Assembly: GCA_030280995.1 (NCBI GenBank)
Contig: JASXTE010000017.1
Span: 19,176,498-19,240,497, forward strand
Length of the DNA: 64,000 nucleotides
Source: Hemileia vastatrix
Taxonomy: Eukaryota > Basidiomycota > Pucciniomycetes > Pucciniales > Zaghouaniaceae
Direction of reading: 5' to 3'
The number at the start of each line of letters is the position of its first letter. Position 1 is the stretch's first letter. The notes under the pieces are model-generated. The model was not told the DNA's origin, did not search any database, and saw only the letters and a program-made list of their open reading frames with translations. This document shows, in pieces, positions 1 through 8,690 of the stretch. The translations under genes and the position numbers were made by a program.

Positions 1-55
1 CTATTAACTGGTAGGTTTTATCAACCCCAAAATGACCAGCTAATGGAGAATCATG

Positions 56-739
56 TCAACTGTTGAAAATCCATAATTTTATTTCATTGTTGTTGGGTAT
101 GACTACTCTACCTTTGAAAACTAATAGACCTGATTCAATACTAAATATTTTGGCCCCTTGCTTTGAGAGTATTTTGTCTTTTATCCCTAAACAATAATTG
201 TCCTTCGACTGAGCTTCAAGGATGTTGGATAGTGGATTTTGAAAGGATTGAATTGTCATCAAATTAAGTTGATGAGTCGTTAACATTGATTTGTTGAAAA
301 TTGATGTCACATTTGCTGGGTTCTTGTCAGCCAATGTGTCCCCCTGCTGTGGGTAAATGTTGTCCCAACGTGACAGGATATCTGGGACAATACAGTTCTT
401 ACCTGGGCAATAGGAAATAGAAAAAGGAAATTCAGACAGAAATTCAGCCCACCTGGCTTGACGCCTGGTTAACACTTTGGAAGACATAAAGTATTTCAAA
501 GCATTATGGTCAGTCAGGATTTGAAAAGGACTATCTAGGCTGAGAAGAAAAGAGCACCATTTTTTAAGACAATGAATAATAGCTAAAAGCTCTTTGTCAT
601 GAATTTCATAATTTAGTTCTGCCCCAATTATTTTGTGTGACTCAAAAGAAACAGGATGAAACAATTTTGTTTCAGGATTGAATTGAGAAATGACCCCTGC
701 AATAGCATAATCACTAGCGTCTGTCTGGACTATTGTCAA
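56..739 (-). pseudogene. RNase H and start of integrase zinc domain, gypsy element A
   Basis: The segment opens with QTDASDYAIAGVISQ, the first catalytic aspartate block of gypsy RNase H. The FHPVSFESHKI and YEIHDKELLAII motifs follow, and then the DHNALKYFMSS and RRQARWAEFLS motifs. The C-terminal half (ILSRWDNIYPQQ onward) is the tether leading to the integrase. It follows the RT segment after a small frame break and is a remnant of the same polyprotein. Integrase itself is off the edge. Confidence 0.85.
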
Positions 740-757
740 AGCAGAAGGATCAAAGTG

Positions 758-2032
758 TCAAAGAATTGGAGCTGTGGTGAACACAGTCTTCAATGCTTTG
801 TACTCCTTTCGTGCTGTAGAAGTAAAAACAAAAGGAATATATTTTCTAAGAAGAGAAGTAAGATTGGAAATAGTTTTATAGTAATCTTTAATAAATCTTC
901 TATAGAAATTGACAAAACCCAAAAATCCTTGGAGGGATTTAACAGTTTTGGGCTCAGGCCATTCCAGGACTTTTTGGACCTTTTTTTCGTCCATGACTAA
1001 ACCATCAGTGGAAAAGGTAAACCCCAAAAAATCAATAGATTTGAGATGGAATTCACATTTATTGTGCTTGGAGTAGAGACTGTGATCTCGAAGGCGATTT
1101 AGAACCTGTCGAACATGATGAATATGTTCATCTAGTGTCTTCGAGAAAATTAAAATATTTTCTAAGTAGACGACAACAAATTGCTTGACAACATCTTGAA
1201 AGATTTCATTAAAAAAAGTTTGAAAAGTAGATGGTGCATTACATAATCCAAAATGCATGACTAAATATTCAAAAATACCAAATCTAGTGCGCATTGCAGT
1301 CAGTGGTTCATGACCTTCCGCAATGAAAATAATATTACAAGCACCTCTAAGATCAATTTTAGAAAAGAAATTAGCACCATTAAAAATGGTAAGAAGAAAT
1401 GACATAGGATGAATGGGATATGCATTCTTCTTTGTTACTGTGTTGACCTTTCTATAGTCAACACACAACCTAAGGCTACCATCTTTTTTCTTTACAAAAA
1501 GAGCAGGGGCGCCGGTTGGAGATTTACTGGCTCTGATAAAACTTTTGGCTACATTCTCTGCAATGTAGTCTTGAAGAACTTGAGATTCGTCCTTCGAAAA
1601 AGAATAGACAGGACCTGCCAGAGGTACTGGACCTATTAACTCTATTTGATGGCTGTAGGGTCTATGAGGTGGTAACTTATTGGCCTTGCAGATTGAGAAA
1701 ACATTGAGGAAGTTGTGATAGATTTCCAGTAGAGATGATTGAATGGCTTCAACGTTGATTTGGTCGTCCTCATCATCTTTGAGAGAATCTGTCGAGGGAA
1801 GACCAGAATTGAGAGAGCATAATTTGACTACTTTGAGGCAATTCAAATTCTCTTTGAGTGAAGTGATTGAGCTAGAAGGGTTATCTAATTGCTCATTTAG
1901 AGAAAGATCAGATTCCTGCAAGTCATCTGGCAGAGATTTGTCCTCTAGCAGGACATTTTCAGGCGGGTTGTTTAACTTCCTATTGACCTGCATTGAAGAA
2001 TCAGAAATATACTTAGCACGTGGGGTGATCAA
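758..2032 (-). pseudogene. Reverse transcriptase of gypsy element A with damaged catalytic loop
   Basis: Gypsy RT fingers and palm are recognisable: GAPALFVKKKDGSLRLCVDYRK at about residues 173-194, then FSKIDLRGACN, FGIFEYLVMHFGLCNAPSTFQ and the thumb motif ...LQGFLGFVNFYRRFIKDY. The catalytic loop, normally Y-x-D-D, reads YLEN, so both catalytic aspartates are changed. The first 100 or so residues are an acidic, serine-rich linker after protease. Length and order fit the pol of the family. It ends where a frameshift leads into RNase H. Confidence 0.9.
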
Positions 2033-2201
2033 TCCCTGTGACCAATCAATTTCAGGATTCTAATGCATTAAAGTCATGTACAAGGATGGTATTGTCCATT
2101 CTTGGGGCATTCAAGACTGATAATTCCCACTTAAAGGTGGGAAATTTGGGAAATTTGAAAACCCATAAAACTTTCTTATTTACCCAATATTTGGGTTCTT
2201 C

Positions 2202-2429
2202 TTATTCAACCAAATAAATTGGATTTTGATCGATATCTGTAAATTTCAGCTTTAACTTCTCGGAAAAAGATAAGCTGACAAAATAAATTGAAGTTCCAGA
2301 GTCTATAAGACAACTGAAGGGGGTATCCTCCTTGAAAAGAATGAATCTCAAGTGGTTTAAGGAAACTCCAGTCCTTAAGACATGGAGGTTCTGTGCACTG
2401 GGAGAGATAAGATAGTTTGCTTTGTACAC
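2202..2429 (-). pseudogene. Aspartic protease core of gypsy element A
   Basis: A short segment with CLIDSGTS, the retropepsin active-site motif (D-S-G-T/S), followed by a helix-rich stretch ending at IYLVE, where the frame closes. The flap and the ILG motif that should follow lie in the broken interval 2033-2201. It sits between gag and RT, as in Ty3/gypsy elements. Confidence 0.75.
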
Positions 2430-2443
2430 AAGTAAACTATCTA

Positions 2444-3010
2444 CTAGTTTTTTGACCTTGAACTAGTAACTTCTCTTTCCTTCAACTTAACACAATCTTT
2501 TAGCTTGTGCTTACCCCCACAATACATACATAACCCATTATCTGCTTGTCTCTTCTTCTCAGCTTCTTTAAGTTCCCCTTTAGGATCCAGTACCTTACTG
2601 ATATCACCTGGGGTCAAGATTTTTGGTCGAGGTTTGTCCTTTCCCTTATTGGATTTGGATTGAGTTGTCCGTGGGTGTGAAGAAAGTTCCGATTTCAAAT
2701 TTAGGCCTTGAGATTTGTTGGCGTATTGACGATGTTGTAGTCGCCCTTGGTAAATGCCATCAAGTTCAAGGGTTCTATCCATTAAATCTGTTAAAGTAGT
2801 CATCTTCTCACAATGAAGATTTAATTGATCCAGAATCCTCGAAGGAAGTCCATTTTTGAAATGATACTTGAGAGCAGCATCATTCCAACCTACTTGAGTT
2901 TGAAGTTCTCTGAAGTTTGAGATATATTCAGAGGCTTTACCATTATCACTCATGGGGAGGAAATCAAGTTCGATTTCCGCATTTTCAGTTTCATTAGGGT
3001 CACCAAACAA
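2444..3010 (-). pseudogene. Gag C-terminal half with zinc knuckle, gypsy element A
   Basis: It starts at MFGDPNETENAEIELD, the conserved end of the gypsy gag core (FGDP motif). The next motifs are LKYHFKNGLPSRILDQL and LTDLMDRTLELDG, a basic and proline-rich linker, and a knuckle reading CMYCGGKHKLKDC (C-x2-C-x3-H-x4-C). The knuckle would bind RNA during particle assembly. The upstream part of gag (3011-3166) is out of frame. Confidence 0.85.
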
Positions 3011-3166
3011 TGTAAAAAGTTGGTCTTTGAACTTTTCCTAGTTATTAATGAGTAAGTGGGTTTCTGTCAAAGAGAGCATGAGAAGATTAGGTTCAAACCA
3101 CCTTGCTGCTTTTCCGGCTAGGAATGAAGAAGCATAAACAAACTTTTATCAGTCGTTATTGAAGGT

Positions 3167-3613
3167 TCAAGAGTCATTATGGAACAGGAGCTTGCAGGTT
3201 TTCAAGAAGGGGCGCAATCTGTCTGGATGTTCTCCATTGAATTTATCAGGAGATTTCATGGAAGGAGTTTTGAACTTTGATCCCTCCAAACACGTTGGAT
3301 TTGAAAGGGTTTTCATGAAAAGTCTCATGAAGTCTTCCAGAGAATTAGATGGTCCAGTTTCCAAAGGTTGACAAGGGTGAGTAGCAGGGGCAGATGGTAC
3401 CTCATGCATCATATCCTCTCCTTCTTCTTCCTTGCTAGAATCATCAAAATCCTGGGGGATGTCTTCTACAGATTTGACTGAGTGTCCCCGTTCCCTAAGG
3501 TCGAGAGGTTCCAGGGAGTGATTGTGGGAAACAGGCCGTGTGGCTGTTGGCCTGCCTCTGGCGCAAGCCCTAGTAGTAGCGTCTGTAGGAGGAGTGTGTT
3601 GAACAGGTGCCAT
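3167..3613 (-). pseudogene. Gag N-terminal half, gypsy element A
   Basis: The ATG at 3611-3613 begins MAPVQHTPPTDATTRACAR, a start I recognise as typical of rust gypsy gags. An acidic region (DDSSKEEEGEDMM) follows, and then the start of the gag core, KTPSMKSPDKFNGEHPDRLRP. The frame closes at LLFHNDS, where the homologous gags continue, so the gene is broken there and resumes in another frame at 3010. Confidence 0.85.
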
Positions 3614-3639
3614 TTTAAAAAATTTAGAGACACGTTAAA

Positions 3640-4518
3640 AAGGACGTAGTAGTGCAAAGAATGAGAACTACGGAGAATTAAATTATACTGTCACTGGACA
3701 ACCTATGCACAAGGTCAAGGGTGTTCCTGGAAGTGAGATGGAAGGAGGAGTTTAGAGACTTCTTTGAAGTACAGAGGAAATATTTGAGGAAGTGATTTGA
3801 AGATGAGTCGAAGGAAAAGCTACTTCTTCGAGATATGTTTGATAAGAATCTTAATATAATTTAAAGGTAATATTAATATTCTTAGGATCTCACAAAGGGT
3901 TTGAAACTTAATAATCAAAGATTTAAGTTTTTGAAATGATTACTGAGAAAATAAGGAAATGTACAATAATAATGATTTAACTTGGAGCTTTACCACTATT
4001 AACTATATATATGTTTTATAATTTAATTCTAAAGAAATATCAAACCAAAATCCAACTCCTTTTATATCCATTACCCCTCCTCGCATTAACCTCATACCCA
4101 TCCATCATTCTGCACACCACAGACCTCTGAAAATACACCTGTTACACCTGGACCCTCCTCACTAACATCCGTTAACCCTTTAATCCTCCACTAACCATCC
4201 TGTCCATGCTCACTACCCCTGTTAATAACCCACAGATACTTAATAAACCTTTTATTGGAATATTGCTATAACTATTGTGCTGTGCGTCGCTTATCAAAGA
4301 AAAGACTAAACACACTATTGAGAGATTGACTAATTTAGATTTAAAGTTTAGATTAGCGCGGTTGAATAGTGAGTACACAAAGGAAAGTCGCAGTTGCTAT
4401 GTAGAATCAATTTCTGGGCTTCAAGTATGGATTTAGACCTCTGTATTATTGATTTAATGAGCTGCTTTTGCCTCGAGTGTCACGTGGCGTGTGACAAGCT
4501 CATGCCAACTGGTTACAC
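3640..4518 (-). repeat. Possible 5' LTR and leader of gypsy element A
   Basis: AT-rich non-coding DNA directly upstream of gag on the minus strand. The outer end would begin TGTGTAACCAG (minus) at 4518. It includes a CACGTG palindrome inside GTCACGTGGCGTGTGAC near 4480-4497. The matching 3' LTR is outside the window, so the LTR and leader limits cannot be fixed. Confidence 0.35.
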
Positions 4519-4540
4519 ATTACCCAAAGTGTCCATCAAG

Positions 4541-5286
4541 AAAAATGAGTAAAAAAAGGAAAAAAATAAAGGAAAAAAATAAAAAAAATGAAAAAAGAGA
4601 AAAAATGAAAAAAAAATGAAAAAATGAAAAAAATGAAAAAAATGAAAAAAAGAAAAAAAAGAAATAAAAGAAATAAAAGAAAAAAAAAGGAAAAAAAGAA
4701 AAAAAAGATAAAAAAAGATAAAAAAAGATAAAAAAAGATAAAAAAGAAAAAATAGAAAAAATAGAAAAAATAGAAAAAATAGAAAAAATAGAAAAAATGA
4801 AAAAAAAGAATAAAAATGATAAAAATGATAAAAATGATAAAAATGAAAAAAATGAAAAAAATGAAAAAAAATGGAAAAAATGGAAAAATAGAAAAAATAT
4901 AAAAAAAATATAAAAATAAATAAAAAATAAAAAATAAAAAATAAAAAAAATAAAAAAATAAAAAATAGAAAAAATAGAAAAAATAGAAAAATAGAAAAAA
5001 AAGAAAAAAAAGAAAAAAAAGATAAAAAAGATAAAAAAGATAAAAAAGATAAAAAAAGATAAAAAAGATAAAAAAGATAAAAAAGATAAAAACGATAAAA
5101 AAGATAAAAAAGATAAGAAAGATAAGAAAGATAAAAATGAAAACAATGAAAAAAAAATGAAAAAAATGAAAAAAAAAATTGAAAAAAATTGAAAAAATTG
5201 AAAAAAATGAAAAAAAATGAAAAAAAATGAAAAATAAGAAAAAAAAGAAAAAAAGAAAAGAATAGAAAAGAAAAGAAAAAAAAAAG

Positions 5287-5317
<31 letters not shown>

Positions 5318-5426
5318 AAAAAGAAAAAGAAAAAAAAGAAAAAAAAGAAAAAAAAAGAAAAAAAAGAAAAAAAAGAAAAAAAAGAAAAAAAAGAAAAAAA
5401 AAAAAAAAAGAAAAAAAAAGAAGAAG
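4541..5426. repeat. A-rich purine low-complexity tract (GAAAAA-type)
   Basis: About 890 bp of short interchanging units such as AAAAATG, AAAAAGAT and AAAAAATAG, almost free of C on the plus strand. Local blocks are homogeneous (for example GATAAAAAA near 4708-4745 and AAAAATAGA near 4745-4800), which suggests repeated slippage expansion. Long Phe/Ser/Ile-rich frames on the minus strand are a by-product and are not genes. Confidence 0.95.
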
Positions 5427-5429
5427 AAT

Positions 5430-7139
5430 AGGGGATATCAAAGTTAGAAATTTTTAATTATTTAAAAGGTATTTCACAACACAAAGAGTGTCAGGCTAAG
5501 ATCAACTAAATGGACGTGAACTAGTTTTAAAAGTCTTTGTCTAGAGGATTTAAATGGTCTTATATGAATACTGTAGTATAAATCCAACAAATAGTTAAAT
5601 ATAATTCAGAATAAAGGTTTCAGTAATATAATTCTCACTATTCTTATATGTGCCTTACAATATTTTTAGTTGGTAGAAAAATAGATTTTAATAATTCAGA
5701 TACTATTCAAAAGTCTTATAAAAGTACTAATTGAAGTGTATTGTAATTTATTTGGTTATATTGGCTAAATTGTAATGATAAAGAATGTAGAAACAAGACC
5801 CAAAAACCTCCTCCCTTTATACACACTGAGTTGCCCAATAAATCCCTTGATGTACCATCCAATACACAGTTAATGACGCCTCAAAACAACTAGTAGACCT
5901 GCCCATCAACATCCCTAGTGACCCATGACATAATTAGACAAGTAACAATCGTCAAAATCCTGTAATAATAAGGGAAATCCATCAAAATTAAAGAAAAAGA
6001 CAAAAAGAGAGTATATGCATATAAAACAATAATATAAAAGACTAAAGGAGACTTTTTAAGGTTAATAATAGCTTAATAATAAGGGGGATTTACTGTAGAA
6101 ATAATGGGGCTAATACTAACATTATACTACATGAAATTCCCATCCAAAAATAACCAATATTGACTGAGAAACCACCCAAAAACTCAAAAAAGAGCATGAG
6201 ATGTGGGTTAACTACATGCAGTCCTTGGCAGTCGCTTGCACGGGTAAATCCTTGACTAAAATTAGGCGAATTTAAGCGTGGTGATGAAATAAGATGCCAA
6301 GAGTGAGGTTATTAATGAAATTAGTGCATATAAACAAGGTCAATGCACTATTAATTAATCTAGGACACTAAATAAGCGTCTGTTGCCTATTTTAGTGTGT
6401 TTCCCCACAGTGGGCATAGAATGTGGGGTAATTATAGTGTGAAAAAGCTAACTTTTCTAAAAATGAAGCTATTCACACGGGAAAAAAGCAGGCAGTATGT
6501 AGCCAGTACACAGAAGCCATTTCTGGCATAAAAAACACCAAATTTGAAAAGTGTTATTTTTATGCATTTAAATAGCCAAATAAATAGTCCTAAATGAGCC
6601 CAATTGATCTGTCAAAGCGCAATTTTGATATTCTCAATTTTATAGCGCATATAGTCAACTTTTAAGTGAAATAAAGCGCATTTCTTGTTTTTTGTGTAAA
6701 ACAATGAATATAACAGCTTTAAGTGTACTTAAAAATTATGTATCCTTATACTTAAGGTTCTTAAGATTACCCTAACATATTACAGCTTAATATTAAGTAC
6801 ATAAGACCTATAAAAGGTGGATATATGCTATGCGTGTATATAAGGTGTTATAATGGCATTTTTTGTGTATTATCATAATTTTACTTATGTATACTGTTTG
6901 TGTACTCTCATTTATTGTTCCCATGTATAGTTCATGTGTTTAACATAACTTCTAAGCATTTTTTACTCAGTCCTGGGGATATACAGGCTGACAAAGAGAA
7001 AGCCTTAAACTTGACATTAATTCTCAGCAAAAAAGTGTTTTTGGGGCACAATATGGCATATTTTATAAAATTATCATGGTTGATTTGGTGGAAAAAAGAG
7101 TTATTTTGAAATGGAAGATATATTACTTTGATTCATCCT
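5430..7139. mobile_element. Miniature element of the AGGGG-TATCAAAG family, split by a solo LTR
   Basis: Its left 59 bp (5430-5488) and right 142 bp (about 6994-7139) match the two parts of the intact 200-bp copy at 34787-34986. The match includes the terminal inverted repeat (AGGGGATATCAAAGTTAGAAA here) and the inner segment around TTGACATTAATTCTCAG. The two parts are separated by the LTR at 5489-6993. The right terminal repeat is decayed. A-rich repeats lie on both sides, so the element probably landed in A-rich DNA. Confidence 0.75.
5489..6993 (-). repeat. Solo LTR, chromovirus-related, with AAGAG target duplication
   Basis: A 1505-bp unit with TGTCAG at one end and CTGACA at the other, flanked by AAGAG at 5484-5488 and 6994-6998. 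Read on the minus strand its first 30 bases (TGTCAGCCTG then TATCCCCAGGACTGAGTA) nearly match the start of the LTRs at 33487, 39163 and 50876. The interior is different, so it is a related but separate family. No coding internal region is present, as expected after LTR-LTR recombination. Confidence 0.8.
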
Positions 7140-7141
7140 AC

Positions 7142-7292
7142 TAAGAAAAATATGAAAAATATGGAAAATATGAAAAATATGAAAAATATGAAAAATATGA
7201 AAAATATGAAAAATATGAAAAATATGAAAAATATGAAAAATATGAAAAATATGAAAAATATGAAAAATATGAAAAATATGAAAAATATGAAA
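7142..7292. repeat. 9-bp tandem repeat ATGAAAAAT
   Basis: About 16 head-to-tail copies, nearly perfect after the first two. All three plus-strand frames are open (Met-Lys-Asn repeats in one), but there is no sign of a gene. The stretch 7300-7798 after it has no feature I can support. Confidence 0.95.
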
Positions 7293-7798
7293 AGTAAGGG
7301 AAATAAAAAATAAAGAAGATGAAGAAGATGAAGAGTGAGGGAAGGAAATGTGGAGGAGTTGGTGGGCAAATGTGGCGGGGAGATCTGGTGGAAGGGTTTG
7401 TTGGTGGGAATTCTGTGGCTGCGCTGAAAAAAAATTGCTGCAAAAATGATGCTAGCAATCACAAGTTTGGCCTGTTAACAGCAAAAACCTTATGCGGCTC
7501 AACTTTTGACCCGTCAAAATAATTTTCCCAATTTTTTTTTAGTCTCAATATTGTCGGATCTGACTGTAAAACACACAGCTTTATTGACACAGCTGTGCAA
7601 GAAATGTAGTGAGGAGAACTTATTTCCCTGAACTGTTTGAACATACAAATTGTGCCAGCGGAGACTTGAACATATCAGGGAGCGTCGTGTCAGACCAATG
7701 ACGAAACAATGAGACAGTTTTGACGTAAAAAGATACCTAAAAACTTCTAGTAGGTAAACTCTTGCGTTTCTCCACATTTACCTTCTCCACAACCTGCA

Positions 7799-8062
7799 AG
7801 GGAACCTGAAATGGTTGAAACAATCAAAAAAGTTTCACAAATTTTTGGACTGGACAGAAATATGAGCTGGAGAGTTTTTTTGACAGCTCCAGTTCATGAT
7901 GCGGTTCTAGAATGGATGTAATGGGGCTAAATGACAGGGAAAATGGATCCAGTGCCAAGAAATAAATTGAAGCTCTCAAAAAAATCTTCCGCTCAGTTTT
8001 TTGTCCTGTCAAAAAGCTTGTGAAATTTTGTGATTTTGTTTCAATCATTTCAGATTTCCCTG
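7799..8062. mobile_element. Foldback miniature element upstream of the many-exon gene
   Basis: The two ends form long imperfect inverted repeats: AGGGAACCTGAAATGGTTGA at 7799 onward, and its complement ending CAATCATTTCAGATTTCCCT near 8061. Pairing continues inward for about 90 bases on each side (TTTCACAA, GGAC.GGACA and GAGCTGGAGAG against their complements). No clear target duplication is seen. It ends about 290 bp before the ATG at 8354. Confidence 0.65.
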
Positions 8063-8263
8063 TATCAAACGTAATGTCTTGAGTGCATTTCAGAGTGGAT
8101 ACTTGAAAGAGAATGAAACCCTGATGCCAGTAAGAATGCCACACTGTTTAGTTTTAATCTTGTTTATTTTACTTTCACAAAATCCATAAAACAATTAAAG
8201 CCTCCGCTTTGTTTCATTTTTTTGTTTGATTCTTTTGGCTGGTGGCTTCGCCCAGGGTTTTGT

Positions 8264-8269
8264 TATAAA
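8264..8269 (+). promoter_or_regulatory. Possible TATA box of the many-exon gene
   Basis: TATAAA lies 85-90 bp before the ATG at 8354, with a second TATAAA at 8323-8328 closer in. Spacing suits a short 5' leader. It is a motif match only. Confidence 0.3.
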
Positions 8270-8353
8270 CCAAGTCGCTTCTTGAAAAGAGCGAATATAC
8301 TTTACGAAACTTCATCCATCCGTATAAATTTATTTAACATATACACTTTGATT

Positions 8354-8690
8354 ATGAAAAGTATAAACATGCTTTTCTCAGTTTCATTTTTTATTATGAT
8401 ATTTTTCCTCGGGAGTTCTTTTGGACAACCTCCTCTTGAAGAAATTTCTTCAGACCTCTTAAAGGTACTTTTTTTTTCTACTAACTGCTTCCTGTTAAAT
8501 TAAAAGAATATTTTATTTATTTATTTATTGATATATGTCTGACCTATCTTTGAACGAATATTTTTTGCATGAGCAGTCAAAAAGCACTGTCAAAGCATCT
8601 GAACATGGAAGTAGTGGTGAGATACCGGTTGAGCCTGATATCACTGATATTCCAGCGATTAGAACAATTCAAGGCGAGACTAGGGAACAG
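8354..8690 (+). other. Exons 1-2 of the many-exon gene: signal peptide and acidic N-terminus
   Basis: Exon 1 (8354-8464) encodes MKSINM followed by a hydrophobic run (LFSVSFFIMIFFLGSSFG), a textbook signal peptide with likely cleavage near SFG/QPP. It ends ...SSDLLK before GTACTT. Exon 2 (8577-8690) follows a GAGCAG acceptor and encodes 38 residues rich in Ser, Glu and Thr, ending ETREQ before GTAAAT. Both junctions are phase 0. The ATG at 8354 was chosen because it directly precedes the hydrophobic core; the upstream frame back to 8222 has no ATG start. Confidence 0.7.

Larger units (their letters stand above)
1..4518 (-). mobile_element. Ty3/gypsy LTR retrotransposon A, 5' part, truncated by window edge
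   Basis: Read on the minus strand, the order is possible 5' LTR, gag, protease, reverse transcriptase, RNase H. The integrase and 3' LTR would lie beyond base 1. The coding region is split into at least five open segments by stops and frameshifts, so the copy is dead. The gag resembles, from memory, abundant gypsy gags of Austropuccinia and Puccinia rusts, and this is one of the better clues to the host. The right limit at about 4518 is a guess based on a TGTGTAACC start on the minus strand; no second LTR is in view to confirm it. Confidence 0.85.

Noticed and set aside
4520..5441. Long Phe/Ser/Ile-rich open frames on the minus strand
   Set aside because: They are by-products of the A-rich low-complexity tract; several frames are open at once and no domain is present.
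7128..7313. Met-Lys-Asn repeat protein
   Set aside because: Encoded only by the 9-bp tandem repeat, with other frames equally open and no promoter or splice evidence.
7824..8144. 106-residue minus-strand frame
   Set aside because: It spans a foldback element and has no domain.
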